Source: Parvibaculum sp002684405
Lineage (GTDB): Bacteria; Pseudomonadota; Alphaproteobacteria; Parvibaculales; Parvibaculaceae
Assembly: GCA_965140395.1 (NCBI GenBank)
Contig: OZ223205.1
Location: 434,001-498,000, forward strand
Direction of reading: 5' to 3'
Length of the DNA stretch: 64,000 bases
Shown here piece by piece: positions 25,216-33,964 of the stretch. Made by a program: the position numbers and the translations under genes. Under the pieces are notes generated by a model, which was not told where the DNA came from, searched no databases, and was given only the letters and a program-made list of their open reading frames with translations. Within the stretch, counting starts at the first letter, position 1; each line of letters opens with the position of its first letter.

Positions 25216-25310
25216 AACCTGGACGCATGAAACTCAAACCTGTGAGACTTGGGCGCGGCCGCCGTTCCGGATAGTCTCGCGCCAAACCCGCCCTGTAGAA
25301 GGTTCCCGAC

Positions 25311-25598
25311 ATGCTTTTCTGTCTCTACTGCACCGACAAACCCGACTCGGTCGACATCCGCCTCGCCAATCGCGACGCCCATTTGAAGTACTGGGCCGAT
25401 GCGGGCTGCGTGAAGATCGGCGGTCCCTTCACCACCGATGACGGCGCCACGATGAACGGGTCGATGCTGGTCATCGATGTGGACAACAAGGCGAAAGCCG
25501 AAGCCTTGGTTGAAAGCGACCCCTACAACAAGGCCGGCCTCTTCCAGTCCACCGAAATCCGCGCCTGGAAATGGCTGCTCGGACCGCAACAGGGCTGA
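25311..25598 (+). CDS. YciI-like protein
   Basis: This 95-residue YCII-domain protein has the typical MLFCLYCTDKPDS start, the Arg/Asp/His-containing helix RLANRDAHLKYWADAG and GGPFTTDDG. The fold is ferredoxin-like with a conserved His/Asp pair, but the function of the family is largely undefined. It stands between gpsA and the EVE-domain gene, an order seen in other alphaproteobacteria, and is probably cotranscribed with the latter, 19 bases downstream. Confidence 0.9.
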   Translation: MLFCLYCTDKPDSVDIRLANRDAHLKYWADAGCVKIGGPFTTDDGATMNGSMLVIDVDNKAKAEALVESDPYNKAGLFQSTEIRAWKWLLGPQQG

Positions 25599-25617
25599 CA
25601 GGGGAAAGACGAACGCA

Positions 25618-26046
25618 ATGGCTTACTGGCTTTTCAAATCCGAACCCGGCACCTGGTCATGGGACGATCAGAAAAAGAAGGGCGCCAAGGGCGAGCCCTG
25701 GGACGGCGTGCGTAACTACCAGGCCAACAACAACATGAAGGCCATGAAGAAAGGCGATCTCGGCTTCTTCTACCACTCGGTGAATGAAAAGCGGATCGTC
25801 GGCATCGTCCGCGTCATCGGCGAGCACCGCCCCGATCCGTCGGACGAGAAAGGCAAGTTCGGCCTCGTCGACATCGAAGCCGTCTGCGACATGCCGAACC
25901 CGGTAACACTCGACGACGTGAAGGGCGAACCGGATCTGCATGAAATGTCACTCATCAAGCAGTCGCGCCTTTCCGTTCAGCCCGTCGAACCCGACGCGTG
26001 GAAAAAGATCTGCGCCATGGGCGGGCTGAAGAAGCTCCCGAAATAG
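25618..26046 (+). CDS. EVE domain-containing protein (thymocyte nuclear protein 1-like)
   Basis: The 142 residues begin MAYWLFKSEPGTWSWDDQ, the signature of the bacterial EVE/Thy28 family, followed by WDGVRNYQANNNMKAMKKGD and FFYHSVNEKRIVGIVRV. The fold is PUA-like and is thought to recognise modified bases in DNA or RNA. The ATG at 25618 is preferred over longer frames that would overlap the YciI gene. Length is normal. It is not in an evident defence context here. Confidence 0.93.
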   Translation: MAYWLFKSEPGTWSWDDQKKKGAKGEPWDGVRNYQANNNMKAMKKGDLGFFYHSVNEKRIVGIVRVIGEHRPDPSDEKGKFGLVDIEAVCDMPNPVTLDDVKGEPDLHEMSLIKQSRLSVQPVEPDAWKKICAMGGLKKLPK

Positions 26047-26060
26047 GCCCCAAAACAGAA

Positions 26061-26432
26061 ATGGCGAAAGACCCGCTCGCCCAGCCCGGCGCACCCGTTC
26101 CCGGCACGCGCCTTTGCGCGCTCGACGAGATCGACGAGCCGGGCGCGAAGGGGTTCCTCTTCGGCAAGGGCGCGGAACGCTTCGACATGTTTCTTGTACG
26201 GAAGGATGGCGCGATACGCGCTTACGTCAATGAATGTCCGCACGCCTTCACGCCGCTCGAAACATGGCCGGACAAATTCCTGACGCTGGATGAGGAGCGC
26301 ATCATCTGCTCCACCCATGCCGCGCTCTTCCGCATCGAGGACGGCTATTGCACCTCCGGCCCCTGCGCGGGCAAATCGCTCATTCCGATACCCATCGACA
26401 TCGTGGACGGCGAAATCCGGATTGCGGCCTGA
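26061..26432 (+). CDS. Rieske [2Fe-2S] domain protein
   Basis: The 123 residues form a small Rieske ferredoxin-like domain. The cluster ligands are Cys59-x-His61 (NECPHAFTP) and Cys83-x2-His86 (IICSTHAALF). It ends with the usual PIPIDIVDGEIRI strand. It has no membrane anchor, so a soluble ferredoxin-type electron carrier or regulatory protein is likely. It follows the EVE gene by 14 bases. A longer frame upstream would overlap that gene and is not used. Confidence 0.92.
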   Translation: MAKDPLAQPGAPVPGTRLCALDEIDEPGAKGFLFGKGAERFDMFLVRKDGAIRAYVNECPHAFTPLETWPDKFLTLDEERIICSTHAALFRIEDGYCTSGPCAGKSLIPIPIDIVDGEIRIAA

Positions 26433-26435
26433 CGC

Positions 26436-27182
26436 TCAGCTCGTCTCAAACGCCCGGAAATCGTCGACCAGCGCCTTGGCGGACATCTCCAGCAACACCT
26501 TGCCGTCCTCCGGTTTCGCGAGCGACGGGTCGGAGCCGATCCGTCCGTCGGAGAATTTCGCGCGATAGTCTTCCGCATCGGTGAAGCGACCATTGGGCGC
26601 AACCTTCGGGTTCATCTCCACCTTCTTGATGGCATCGGGATAAGCGTAATAGGTGACGGCCACTTCCGACGGCGTCGCATGGCTGCCATGCGAGGCGCCA
26701 TATAGCTTCTTGCAGTGGTCGAAGACCGGCTTGTAGTCCCACCAGTTGACGCGCTTGAGCTTCACCGGCCCGCGATTGGACGCGCCACGTCCGAGCGAGC
26801 GGTCGGAATAGATCTCGGCAAAGGCGGCGTCGATGGTGGCGATATTTCCGCCATGACCGTTGAAGAAATAGATCCGCTCGAACCCATGATGGGCGAGCGA
26901 GGCCACCCAGTCGTAAATCGCCGCGATCATGGTGGAGGGCCGAAGCGTCATCGACCCGGGAAACCCCAGATGATGCTGCGCGATCCCGACATTGAAGGTC
27001 GGCCCGACGAGAATGCCGGCCTCCTCGCCCGCACGATGGGCGATCACTTCCGGGCAGATCGCATCCGTGCCGATAAGCCCGTTGGGCCCATGCTGCTCGG
27101 TAGACCCGATGGGAATGACGATGCCCTTCGATCGCGTGAGATAGTCTTCGACTTCGGGCCAGCTCGATTTGTGCAAAAGCAT
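26436..27182 (-). CDS. creatininase-family amidohydrolase
   Basis: The 248 residues match the creatininase fold. Metal ligands are visible in GSTEQHGPNGLIGTD (Glu29, His31, Asp40), FNGHGGNIATIDAAF and SHGSHATPSEVA. Family members hydrolyse small cyclic amides or act in cofactor and F420 pathways, so the substrate cannot be assigned. AGGAGG lies six bases upstream of the ATG at 27182; longer frames are rejected on this ground. It converges on the Rieske gene with three bases between the stops. Confidence 0.92.
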   Translation of the reverse strand: MLLHKSSWPEVEDYLTRSKGIVIPIGSTEQHGPNGLIGTDAICPEVIAHRAGEEAGILVGPTFNVGIAQHHLGFPGSMTLRPSTMIAAIYDWVASLAHHGFERIYFFNGHGGNIATIDAAFAEIYSDRSLGRGASNRGPVKLKRVNWWDYKPVFDHCKKLYGASHGSHATPSEVAVTYYAYPDAIKKVEMNPKVAPNGRFTDAEDYRAKFSDGRIGSDPSLAKPEDGKVLLEMSAKALVDDFRAFETS

Positions 27183-27243
27183 GGGTTGCCTCCTGCGCCC
27201 TATTGTGACCGTTTGAGGGATCAATCTCCACCCGGGAGGACAT

Positions 27244-27693
27244 ATGAGGATCAGGGAGGCGACAATCGAGGACGCGCCCGCGCTCGCCGCTCTCTTTATC
27301 GCGGCCCGTGCCCGCATGCCCTATCTCAACCCCGGCCTCCACAACCGGGCGGAAACGCGGGCCTTTATCTACAATATCGTAAGCGAGCAGACGGTCTTGT
27401 TGGCGGAAAACGGTGGCATATTGGGATTTGCCGCCATGGAATCCGGCTGGCTCCATCATCTTTACGTCGACCCCGCCTGCCAGAACGCAGCGGCAGGCTC
27501 GCTCCTGATGGACACCGCCAGGAAATTCATGCCCCAAGGCTTTTCGCTCTGGGTTTTTCAGGCCAATCTCGGCGCCCGGCGCTTCTACCGGCGCCATGGC
27601 TGCCGCCTGCTCAAGGCAACGGACGGCGCCGAGAATGAAGAAAAACTGCCCGACATGCTGCTGCGCTGGCCGGGCCATAAAAATGAAAATTGA
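27244..27693 (+). CDS. GNAT family N-acetyltransferase
   Basis: The 149 residues follow the GNAT fold: MRIREATIEDAPALAALFIA at the start, the beta4 strand WLHHLYVDPACQNAAAGSLL carrying the acetyl-CoA pyrophosphate-binding turn, and VFQANLGARRFYRRHGCRLL at the end. The acceptor is unknown. GGGAGGA precedes the ATG. The gene is divergent from the creatininase gene and ends 17 bases before the CoA-transferase start. Confidence 0.9.
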   Translation: MRIREATIEDAPALAALFIAARARMPYLNPGLHNRAETRAFIYNIVSEQTVLLAENGGILGFAAMESGWLHHLYVDPACQNAAAGSLLMDTARKFMPQGFSLWVFQANLGARRFYRRHGCRLLKATDGAENEEKLPDMLLRWPGHKNEN

Positions 27694-27710
27694 AGTCAGG
27701 GAGTAAGGCG

Positions 27711-28964
27711 TTGACGAAGACGAATGAGCTGGCCACCGAGAACACCGGCCCGCTGAAGGGCGTGCGCATTGTGGATCTGACCGCCGTGGTGTTCGGCGCC
27801 TATGCAACCCAGATCCTGGCCGATATGGGCGCGGATGTGCTGAAGGTGGAAGCGCCCTCCGCCACGGGCGGCGGCGGCATGGGGGGCGACATCATGCGCT
27901 GGCCCGGCCATACGCCGGAAGGCGCGCCCGCCGATCTCGGCCCGATCTTCATGACCATCAACCGCAACAAGCGCTCCGTCCTGCTGGACCTCCGATCCGA
28001 GGAAGGCCGCGAGGCGCTGATGAAGCTCATCGCGACGGCGGACGTGCTGACCTCCAATATCCGATATGATGGCATGGTGCGTCTCGGCCTCTCCTATGAG
28101 GATGTAAAGGCGGTGAACCCGTCGATCATCTTCGTCCATGCGGCGGGCTATGGCTCCAACGGACCTTACGCCGGTCTTCCCGCCTATGACGACCTCATCC
28201 AGGCGGGTTCCGGCGCGTCGGACCTGCTGCCCCATATGGATGGCAACGAGCAGCCCCGCTACATGCCGACGATCGTCGCCGACAAGGTGTCGGGCCTTTT
28301 CATGGTCTCGGCCATCACCTCGGCGCTCTATCACAAGGAAAAGACCGGCCAGGGCCAGTTCGTGGAAGTGCCCATGTATGAGGCGGTCACCTCCTTCGTG
28401 CTGGCGGAGCATTTCTACGACCATGTCTACGACCCGCCCACGGGCGATTGGACCTATGGCCGCATCACCAATCCCGACCGCCGCCCCTACAAGACCAAGG
28501 ACGGCTATATCGGCCTGCTGCCCTATTCCGACAAGCAGTGGGAACAGTTCTTCGAACTGGCAGGCCGCCTCGACGAATACAAGAACGATCCACGCTTCAA
28601 GGACTACAAGACGCGCACTCAGCACATTCGCGAGCTCTACGCGATGATCGAAGAAACGACGCAGGCCAAGACCACGCAGGAGTGGCTCGATGTGTTGCAG
28701 CCGCTGTCCATTCCCGCGGTGAAGGCGAACCGGCTGGACGACCTGCAGGATGACCCGCATCTGAAAGCGGTCGACTTCTTCGCCCGCTACGAGCACCCCG
28801 ATGCGGGCGGCTATTTCGCACTGCGCCCGCCCGTGCGCTTCTCCGAAACACCGTCCACCATTCGCCGCCATCCGCCGCGCCTCGGTGCGGACACCGAGGA
28901 AGTGTTGCGCGAGGCCGGCTTCAGCGAGGACGAGATCGCAAAACTGACACGAAAGGGCGGATAA
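27711..28964 (+). CDS. CaiB/BaiF family CoA transferase
   Basis: The 417 residues match class III CoA transferases: GPLKGVRIVDLTAVVFGAYA, VLKVEAP, NRNKRSVLLDL, the catalytic Asp at about 160 in LPAYDDLIQAGSG, and a C-terminal EVLREAGFSEDEI. Such enzymes move CoA between carboxylic acids, commonly in formyl-CoA, carnitine or bile-acid pathways. The likely start is TTG at 27711, with GGGAG seven bases upstream; another TTG lies 21 bases earlier. The substrate is not predictable. It precedes acetyl-CoA synthetase, 87 bases away. Confidence 0.92.
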   Translation: MTKTNELATENTGPLKGVRIVDLTAVVFGAYATQILADMGADVLKVEAPSATGGGGMGGDIMRWPGHTPEGAPADLGPIFMTINRNKRSVLLDLRSEEGREALMKLIATADVLTSNIRYDGMVRLGLSYEDVKAVNPSIIFVHAAGYGSNGPYAGLPAYDDLIQAGSGASDLLPHMDGNEQPRYMPTIVADKVSGLFMVSAITSALYHKEKTGQGQFVEVPMYEAVTSFVLAEHFYDHVYDPPTGDWTYGRITNPDRRPYKTKDGYIGLLPYSDKQWEQFFELAGRLDEYKNDPRFKDYKTRTQHIRELYAMIEETTQAKTTQEWLDVLQPLSIPAVKANRLDDLQDDPHLKAVDFFARYEHPDAGGYFALRPPVRFSETPSTIRRHPPRLGADTEEVLREAGFSEDEIAKLTRKGG

Positions 28965-29051
28965 CTTGAGGCCTCGGGCACCGAGGCCCATAATGCCCGC
29001 CAACAACAATAATCGAACGATTTGTCAGGATTCCGGGAAGGAGGCGACCCC

Positions 29052-31019
29052 ATGTCCAAAGCTGAGGCCGATACGCAATCGGCAACCGTATTCCCCGTCC
29101 CCGACGAGTGGAAAAAAAGCGCGCTGGTGGATGAGAAGAAGTACCGGGAAATGTATGACGCGAGCGTCAATGACCCGGAAGGCTTCTGGCGCGAGCACGG
29201 GCGGCGCATCGACTGGATCAAGCCCTACACCAGGGTGAAGGACACCAGCTACGATCCGCATAATCTGTCGATCAAATGGTTCGAAGACGGCTCGCTCAAT
29301 GCCGCCGCCAACTGCATCGACCGTCATCTTGAAAAGCGCGGCGATCAGGTCGCCATCATCTGGGAAGGCGACGAGCCCGACCAGGACAAGAAGATCACCT
29401 ATCGCGAGCTTCACGAACATGTCTGCCGCTTCGCCAATGTGCTGAAGGCGCGCAATGTGAAGAAGGGCGACCGCGTCACCATCTACATGCCGATGATCCC
29501 CGAAGCGGCCTACGCCATGCTCGCCTGCGCGCGCATCGGCGCGGTGCACTCCGTGGTGTTCGGCGGCTTCTCGCCCGACAGCCTCGCCAATCGCGTGGTC
29601 GATTGCGACTCGCGCTGCATCGTCACGGCCGATGAAGGCGTGCGCGGCGGCCGCAAGATTCCGCTGAAAGCGAACACCGACGAAGCACTGAAACAATGCC
29701 CCGAGGTGGATACGGTCGTCGTGGTGAAACGCACCGGCGGCGATGTGGACATGCAGTCCGGCCGCGACATCTGGTACGAGGAAGAAGCCGCGAAAGTATC
29801 GCCCGACTGCCCGCCGGAAGAGATGAACGCGGAAGACCCGCTCTTCATCCTTTACACCTCCGGCTCGACCGGCAAGCCCAAGGGCGTGATGCACACGACC
29901 GGCGGCTACATGGTCTATGCCTCCATGACGCATCAATATGTCTTCGACTATCACGACGGTGACATCTACTGGTGCACGGCGGATGTCGGCTGGGTGACAG
30001 GCCACAGCTATATCGTTTATGGCCCGCTCGCCAATGGCGCGACGACGCTGATGTTCGAAGGCGTACCGAACTATCCGGACTCGTCGCGCTTCTGGGATGT
30101 CTGCGACAAGCACAAGGTCAACATCTTCTACACCGCCCCCACCGCCATCCGCGCGCTGATGCGCGAAGGCGAAGGCCCGGTGAAAAAGACGAGCCGCAAA
30201 TCGCTACGCTTGCTGGGCTCGGTCGGCGAGCCGATCAATCCGGAAGCCTGGCTCTGGTATCACAAGGTGGTCGGCGACGAACGCTGCCCCATCGTCGATA
30301 CCTGGTGGCAGACGGAAACCGGCGGCATCCTCATCACGCCGCTGCCCGGCGCGACCGATTTGAAACCCGGCTCCGCCACGCGCCCCTTCTTCGGCGTAAA
30401 ACCCGTCATCGTCGACCACGAGGGCAACGTGCTGGAAGGCGCGACCGAGGGCAATCTCTGCATCGACGACAGCTGGCCCGGCCAGATGCGCACCGTCTAT
30501 GGCGATCACGAGCGTTTCGTGAACACCTATTTCATCCAGTATCCGGGCCGCTACTTCACCGGCGACGGCTGCCGCCGCGACGCGGACGGCTATTACTGGA
30601 TCACAGGCCGCGTGGACGACGTGCTGAATGTGTCGGGTCACCGCATGGGCACGGCGGAAGTGGAAAGCGCGCTGGTCGCTCACCCCAAGGTCGCCGAGGC
30701 CGCGGTTGTCGGCTATCCGCACGACCTCAAGGGTCAGGGCATCTACGCCTATGTGACGCTCAATGCCGGCGACGAGCCGACCGAGGAACTGCGCAAGGAA
30801 CTGGTGCAGTGGGTCCGCAAGGAAATCGGCCCCATCGCCTCGCCAGATCTCATCCAGTGGGCGCCGGGCCTGCCCAAGACACGCTCCGGCAAGATCATGC
30901 GCCGCATCCTCAGGAAGATCGCCGAGGACGATTTCTCCAATCTCGGCGACACCTCGACGCTGGCCGATCCCGGCGTGGTCGAAGACCTCATCGACAATCG
31001 TCAGAACAAGGCTGAGTGA
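29052..31019 (+). CDS. acs: acetyl-CoA synthetase (AMP-forming)
   Basis: The 655 residues are full length for Acs. Motifs visible are the P-loop YTSGSTGKPKGVMHTTGGY, acetate-pocket region DVGWVTGHSYIVYGPL, VDTWWQTETGG, GDGCRRDADGYYWITGR and the regulated Lys motif TRSGKIMRRILRK. The last is the site at which bacterial Acs is commonly inactivated by acetylation. The enzyme activates acetate to acetyl-CoA for central metabolism. AAGGAGG lies seven bases before the ATG at 29052. A strong terminator follows. Confidence 0.97.
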   Translation: MSKAEADTQSATVFPVPDEWKKSALVDEKKYREMYDASVNDPEGFWREHGRRIDWIKPYTRVKDTSYDPHNLSIKWFEDGSLNAAANCIDRHLEKRGDQVAIIWEGDEPDQDKKITYRELHEHVCRFANVLKARNVKKGDRVTIYMPMIPEAAYAMLACARIGAVHSVVFGGFSPDSLANRVVDCDSRCIVTADEGVRGGRKIPLKANTDEALKQCPEVDTVVVVKRTGGDVDMQSGRDIWYEEEAAKVSPDCPPEEMNAEDPLFILYTSGSTGKPKGVMHTTGGYMVYASMTHQYVFDYHDGDIYWCTADVGWVTGHSYIVYGPLANGATTLMFEGVPNYPDSSRFWDVCDKHKVNIFYTAPTAIRALMREGEGPVKKTSRKSLRLLGSVGEPINPEAWLWYHKVVGDERCPIVDTWWQTETGGILITPLPGATDLKPGSATRPFFGVKPVIVDHEGNVLEGATEGNLCIDDSWPGQMRTVYGDHERFVNTYFIQYPGRYFTGDGCRRDADGYYWITGRVDDVLNVSGHRMGTAEVESALVAHPKVAEAAVVGYPHDLKGQGIYAYVTLNAGDEPTEELRKELVQWVRKEIGPIASPDLIQWAPGLPKTRSGKIMRRILRKIAEDDFSNLGDTSTLADPGVVEDLIDNRQNKAE

Positions 31020-31043
31020 CGGACGAAGAATTCGCGACAATCG

Positions 31044-31072
31044 AAGGGCCGCTCAAACGAGCGGCCCTTTTT
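31044..31072 (+). terminator. Rho-independent terminator of acs
   Basis: A perfect 11-bp stem (31044-31054 with 31059-31069) with an AAAC loop ends in a run of T. It lies 25 bases past the acs stop codon. Confidence 0.9.
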
Positions 31073-31088
31073 CGTTCCACCGTGAAGA

Positions 31089-31418
31089 TCAATCAACCCA
31101 GCAGGGTCTCTCTTCATCCGGACCGGTCCATCCCCAGTCCTTCAGCATTTCGGTGACACCATCAAGATCATAACCAAGAGGCTCACCCCTCACATTCGAA
31201 GAATAGCCGTAACCTTCGTCACGAATGAGTGCCGCATAAAGCCGAAGCACTGCCGGGTCGTTGGATACCAACATGCCACGTTCCGCTCCGAAATCTCTTA
31301 CCAATGCGTCGACCTGTAGCGATGTCCCGTTGGAAAAACGGACTTCATACGGCGCCTCGACGCGAATATCGAGGTCATCGGCAACACGCTTCCAGAACTG
31401 CGTTTCGTCGATCGTCAT
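31089..31418 (-). CDS. conserved-looking hypothetical protein, 109 aa
   Basis: I do not recognise a family. The protein starts MTIDETQFWKRVADDLDIRV and contains FSNGTSLQVDALVRDFGAERG and a Trp-rich end (LKDWGWTGPDEERPCWVD). It is acidic and soluble, without a signal peptide or membrane helix. The gene is less GC-rich than its neighbours, which suggests recent acquisition. It resembles in size and charge the immunity-type small proteins seen as orphans, but nothing beyond size and charge supports that. It is convergent with acs. Confidence 0.65.
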   Translation of the reverse strand: MTIDETQFWKRVADDLDIRVEAPYEVRFSNGTSLQVDALVRDFGAERGMLVSNDPAVLRLYAALIRDEGYGYSSNVRGEPLGYDLDGVTEMLKDWGWTGPDEERPCWVD

Positions 31419-31547
31419 CTTCTACACCAATGGTCATCTTCTGTTCTTTTAGCATCGTGAGCGGTCGCCGATAACAGGGGGTCCCTTGTATCGCTCACCG
31501 CTCCTCCCCACCTGACTATTTTCGCGAATTCGGTCAGGGAGGAAGCA

Positions 31548-32426
31548 ATGATGAATTGGCAGATTGGCGATGTGAAAATCACGCGCATTCTGGAGCTTGA
31601 AGCGGCGCTGCCCGGTGGCGGCGAAGGCTCGATGGTGGAAAAGGCCTTTCCGGACGCCGTGAAGGAAATCGGCTGGCTCAAACCGCATTTTGCCAATGAC
31701 GAAGGTCACCTCGTCATGGCGGTGCAGGCCTTTCTCATCGAAACGCCGACCAAACGCATCATCGTCGACACCTGCATCGGCAACGACAAGAAGGACCGCG
31801 CCAATCCCTTCTTCAACGATCTGCAGACGAACTTCCTGAAAGACATGGAAGGCGCAGGCTGGCCGCGCGACAGCGTGGACACCGTGCTCTGCACGCATCT
31901 CCATGTCGATCATGTGGGCTGGAACACCATGTTGCAGGACGGCGAATGGGTACCGACCTTCCCGAAAGCCTCCTATCTCATCGGCAAACGCGAATGGGAG
32001 CACTGGCAGTCAGAGGGCGACCCCGCCAACGATCCCGTCCTGTCCGACAGCGTGAAGCCGATCTTCGACGCAGGCCTCGTCACCCTCATCGACGAGACGC
32101 ACCGTATCTGCCCCGAAGTGAGCGTGCGCCCGACACCGGGACACACGCCGGGTCATATCAGTGTGGTGATCGAGTCCGGCGGCGAAAGCGCGATCATCAC
32201 CGGCGACCTCATCCACCACCCCTGCCAGATGGCGCGCATCGACTGGCGCAGCGGCTTCGATACCGATGCCGACAAGGCGGAAGAAACGCGCCAGGCCTTT
32301 CTCGCCGAAATGGCCGGCAGCCCGACGCTGATGATCGGCACGCATTTCGCCACCCCCGTGGCAGGTCATGTGAAGCCGGACGGCGACGGCTATATCCTTG
32401 ACGCGACGGCCTCACTCCGCGAGTAA
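31548..32426 (+). CDS. MBL-fold metallo-hydrolase
   Basis: The 292 residues have the metallo-beta-lactamase fold: HLHVDH with ligands His117, His119, Asp121 and His122, then PTPGHTPGHISVVIES and ITGDLIHHPCQMARIDW. The order and spacing resemble AHL lactonase or organophosphate-hydrolase-like members, but the substrate cannot be assigned. GGGAGG sits five bases before the ATG. The gene is followed within 32 bases by a small unknown gene and probably shares a transcript with it. Confidence 0.92.
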   Translation: MMNWQIGDVKITRILELEAALPGGGEGSMVEKAFPDAVKEIGWLKPHFANDEGHLVMAVQAFLIETPTKRIIVDTCIGNDKKDRANPFFNDLQTNFLKDMEGAGWPRDSVDTVLCTHLHVDHVGWNTMLQDGEWVPTFPKASYLIGKREWEHWQSEGDPANDPVLSDSVKPIFDAGLVTLIDETHRICPEVSVRPTPGHTPGHISVVIESGGESAIITGDLIHHPCQMARIDWRSGFDTDADKAEETRQAFLAEMAGSPTLMIGTHFATPVAGHVKPDGDGYILDATASLRE

Positions 32427-32457
32427 CGGGGAACCGTCATTCGCGAAGGAGCCGCCC

Positions 32458-32889
32458 ATGTCCAACAAATCCGACCTGCTCTGGCAAGGCTTTCTCGGCC
32501 TCTGGGTTCTCGACCCCGATAGCTGCCAGTACGAACAGGGCGATCCGCCCCGCTCCGGCAGTTACCGCATCGAGGAAACGCCGGATGGCCGCCTCGCCTT
32601 TCACATGGAATGGGTGGACGCAGAGGGCGAAGCGCATAAAGCCAGCTTCACCGGCAAGCCCGATGGCAAACCCGAACCTTTCGCCGGTGGCGAACTTGCC
32701 GACGCCATGTCGGTGACGCCGGTCTCGGCGCGCGAACTCAACAGCGCCGCCTATATGAAGGGGCGCGAACTGATGATCGCCTCGCGCCAGCTCGACGACA
32801 CAGGCGGCGCCATGCGCCTCATCCAGGCCGTGCTGCTGCCCGACGGCACCAAGCCGACCAACATCTCCATCTATGTACGGGCGCAGTAG
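32458..32889 (+). CDS. hypothetical protein, possible lipocalin-like fold
   Basis: The 143 residues start MSNKSDLLWQGFLGLWVLDP and are rich in predicted beta strands (SGSYRIEETPDGRLAFHMEW, then AHKASFTGKPDGKPEPF, MRLIQAVLLPDGTKPTNISI). The L-x-G-x-W opening and strand pattern recall small lipocalin-like domains, but I do not recognise a named family. AAGGAG lies six bases before the ATG. It has no signal peptide, so it is probably cytosolic. It is probably cotranscribed with the MBL-fold gene upstream. Confidence 0.75.
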   Translation: MSNKSDLLWQGFLGLWVLDPDSCQYEQGDPPRSGSYRIEETPDGRLAFHMEWVDAEGEAHKASFTGKPDGKPEPFAGGELADAMSVTPVSARELNSAAYMKGRELMIASRQLDDTGGAMRLIQAVLLPDGTKPTNISIYVRAQ

Positions 32890-32892
32890 CGG

Positions 32893-33588
32893 CTATTTGC
32901 AGAAACTCCACCGCCCCATCTCCATGTGGAAATGATTGGCGTGGAGCTTGTTGTAGTCGGGGCCCAGCACGCCGCGAAAGACCTCGCAGGCGCCGTCATG
33001 TACGCGCGCGAGAAACTTTCCTTCCGGCGTGTCCTTGTCCCAATCCTTCAGAACACTGATCTTTCGTCCATCCGCCAGCACGAAGGCAGCGATGTCGATG
33101 GCCCGGCCCGTCGCATGATATGAAAGCCGCTCATCGGGAGCGTGATTGATGTTACGGCACTGATAGGTGCCATAATGGACGATGCGAACGAGCTTCGAGC
33201 CGAAAATCTCTTCCGCCGCCGGTTCGGCCACATGCCGCTCCCAGATGAGAAGCGCCACCATGGTCGCACAGGAAAGTTTGACCCCGCCGCCATAACTCAC
33301 ATCCGAGCGCTCCAGCGTCAGCGCCGTTTCCGCCCCGCACCCTTTATGGTCGGATGCGATGGGCGCGCGCACAAACTCGACGCGCGAACGCCGCACGGCA
33401 GCGATGCAGGCCTCCGGCCGGTGTTCGAGAATGCGCAGCTTGATCGGGGTGGCAAGCGTCGGCGCGTCGGCGATTTCGAGCGGCGAAAAGGGATTGATGC
33501 TGTCGGGCAGGTTCCACAAGGCCCAGCCCGCCAGGAACGCCATGCCCGAGAACAGGGCTATCCGCGCGGCGATGGCCCATCGGCTCAA
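32893..33588 (-). CDS. extensin-like family protein, membrane-anchored
   Basis: The 231 residues start with one transmembrane helix (IALFSGMAFLAGWALWNL) and continue as an extensin-like C-terminal domain: Cys-rich CIAAVRRSRVEFVR and VKLSCATMVALLIWE, YHATGRAIDIAAFVLADG, then KLHANHFHMEMG. The last two segments hold the His/Asp residues expected of a zinc-binding peptidase-like fold (related to D-Ala-D-Ala carboxypeptidases). A role in cell-wall processing in the periplasm is likely but not shown. It converges on the preceding hypothetical gene with three bases between. Confidence 0.9.
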   Translation of the reverse strand: MSRWAIAARIALFSGMAFLAGWALWNLPDSINPFSPLEIADAPTLATPIKLRILEHRPEACIAAVRRSRVEFVRAPIASDHKGCGAETALTLERSDVSYGGGVKLSCATMVALLIWERHVAEPAAEEIFGSKLVRIVHYGTYQCRNINHAPDERLSYHATGRAIDIAAFVLADGRKISVLKDWDKDTPEGKFLARVHDGACEVFRGVLGPDYNKLHANHFHMEMGRWSFCK

Positions 33589-33616
33589 CCCGTCCTTGTG
33601 CCCCTCCTTCCGCCAT

Positions 33617-33844
33617 CTAGAAATCGGAGATGATCCCCTTCACTTCCCAGTCGCCATAGCGCGCCGGGTCCTTGCCGCCACGCCCGTCGACCTCTTTCGG
33701 GGCGGGATTTTCCGCCGCCAGCCGGTCGGCTTCCTTGCGGCGCGCCTCGGCCTCCGCCAGCGCGCGCTGCGCAGCCGGGGACAGCTCCTTTTTCGGCTCG
33801 TTTTCCGCCTCTTCGGCGGCGTTACGGGGAGTTTCGGCGCTCAT
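33617..33844 (-). CDS. DUF1674/SDHAF4-like succinate dehydrogenase assembly factor
   Basis: The 75 residues end with the diagnostic motif EVDGRGGKDPARYGDWEVKG then IISDF, shared with eukaryotic SDHAF4 and bacterial DUF1674 proteins. In eukaryotes SDHAF4 binds the flavinylated SdhA subunit before assembly. The first 45 residues are charged helix and probably disordered. GGAG precedes the ATG at 33844. The gene is divergent from htpX, a pairing that also occurs in other alphaproteobacteria. Confidence 0.88.
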   Translation of the reverse strand: MSAETPRNAAEEAENEPKKELSPAAQRALAEAEARRKEADRLAAENPAPKEVDGRGGKDPARYGDWEVKGIISDF

Positions 33845-33964
33845 ATCCGCTCCGGATCTGCTTGAAGCCCATGATGATTGTCCACATATAGAGCGTGGTT
33901 CTCTCTCGCGCCACCCTGCGCCGCAGGAACCCGTCGGACAAACAACGGAGCCATAGACGAACAG

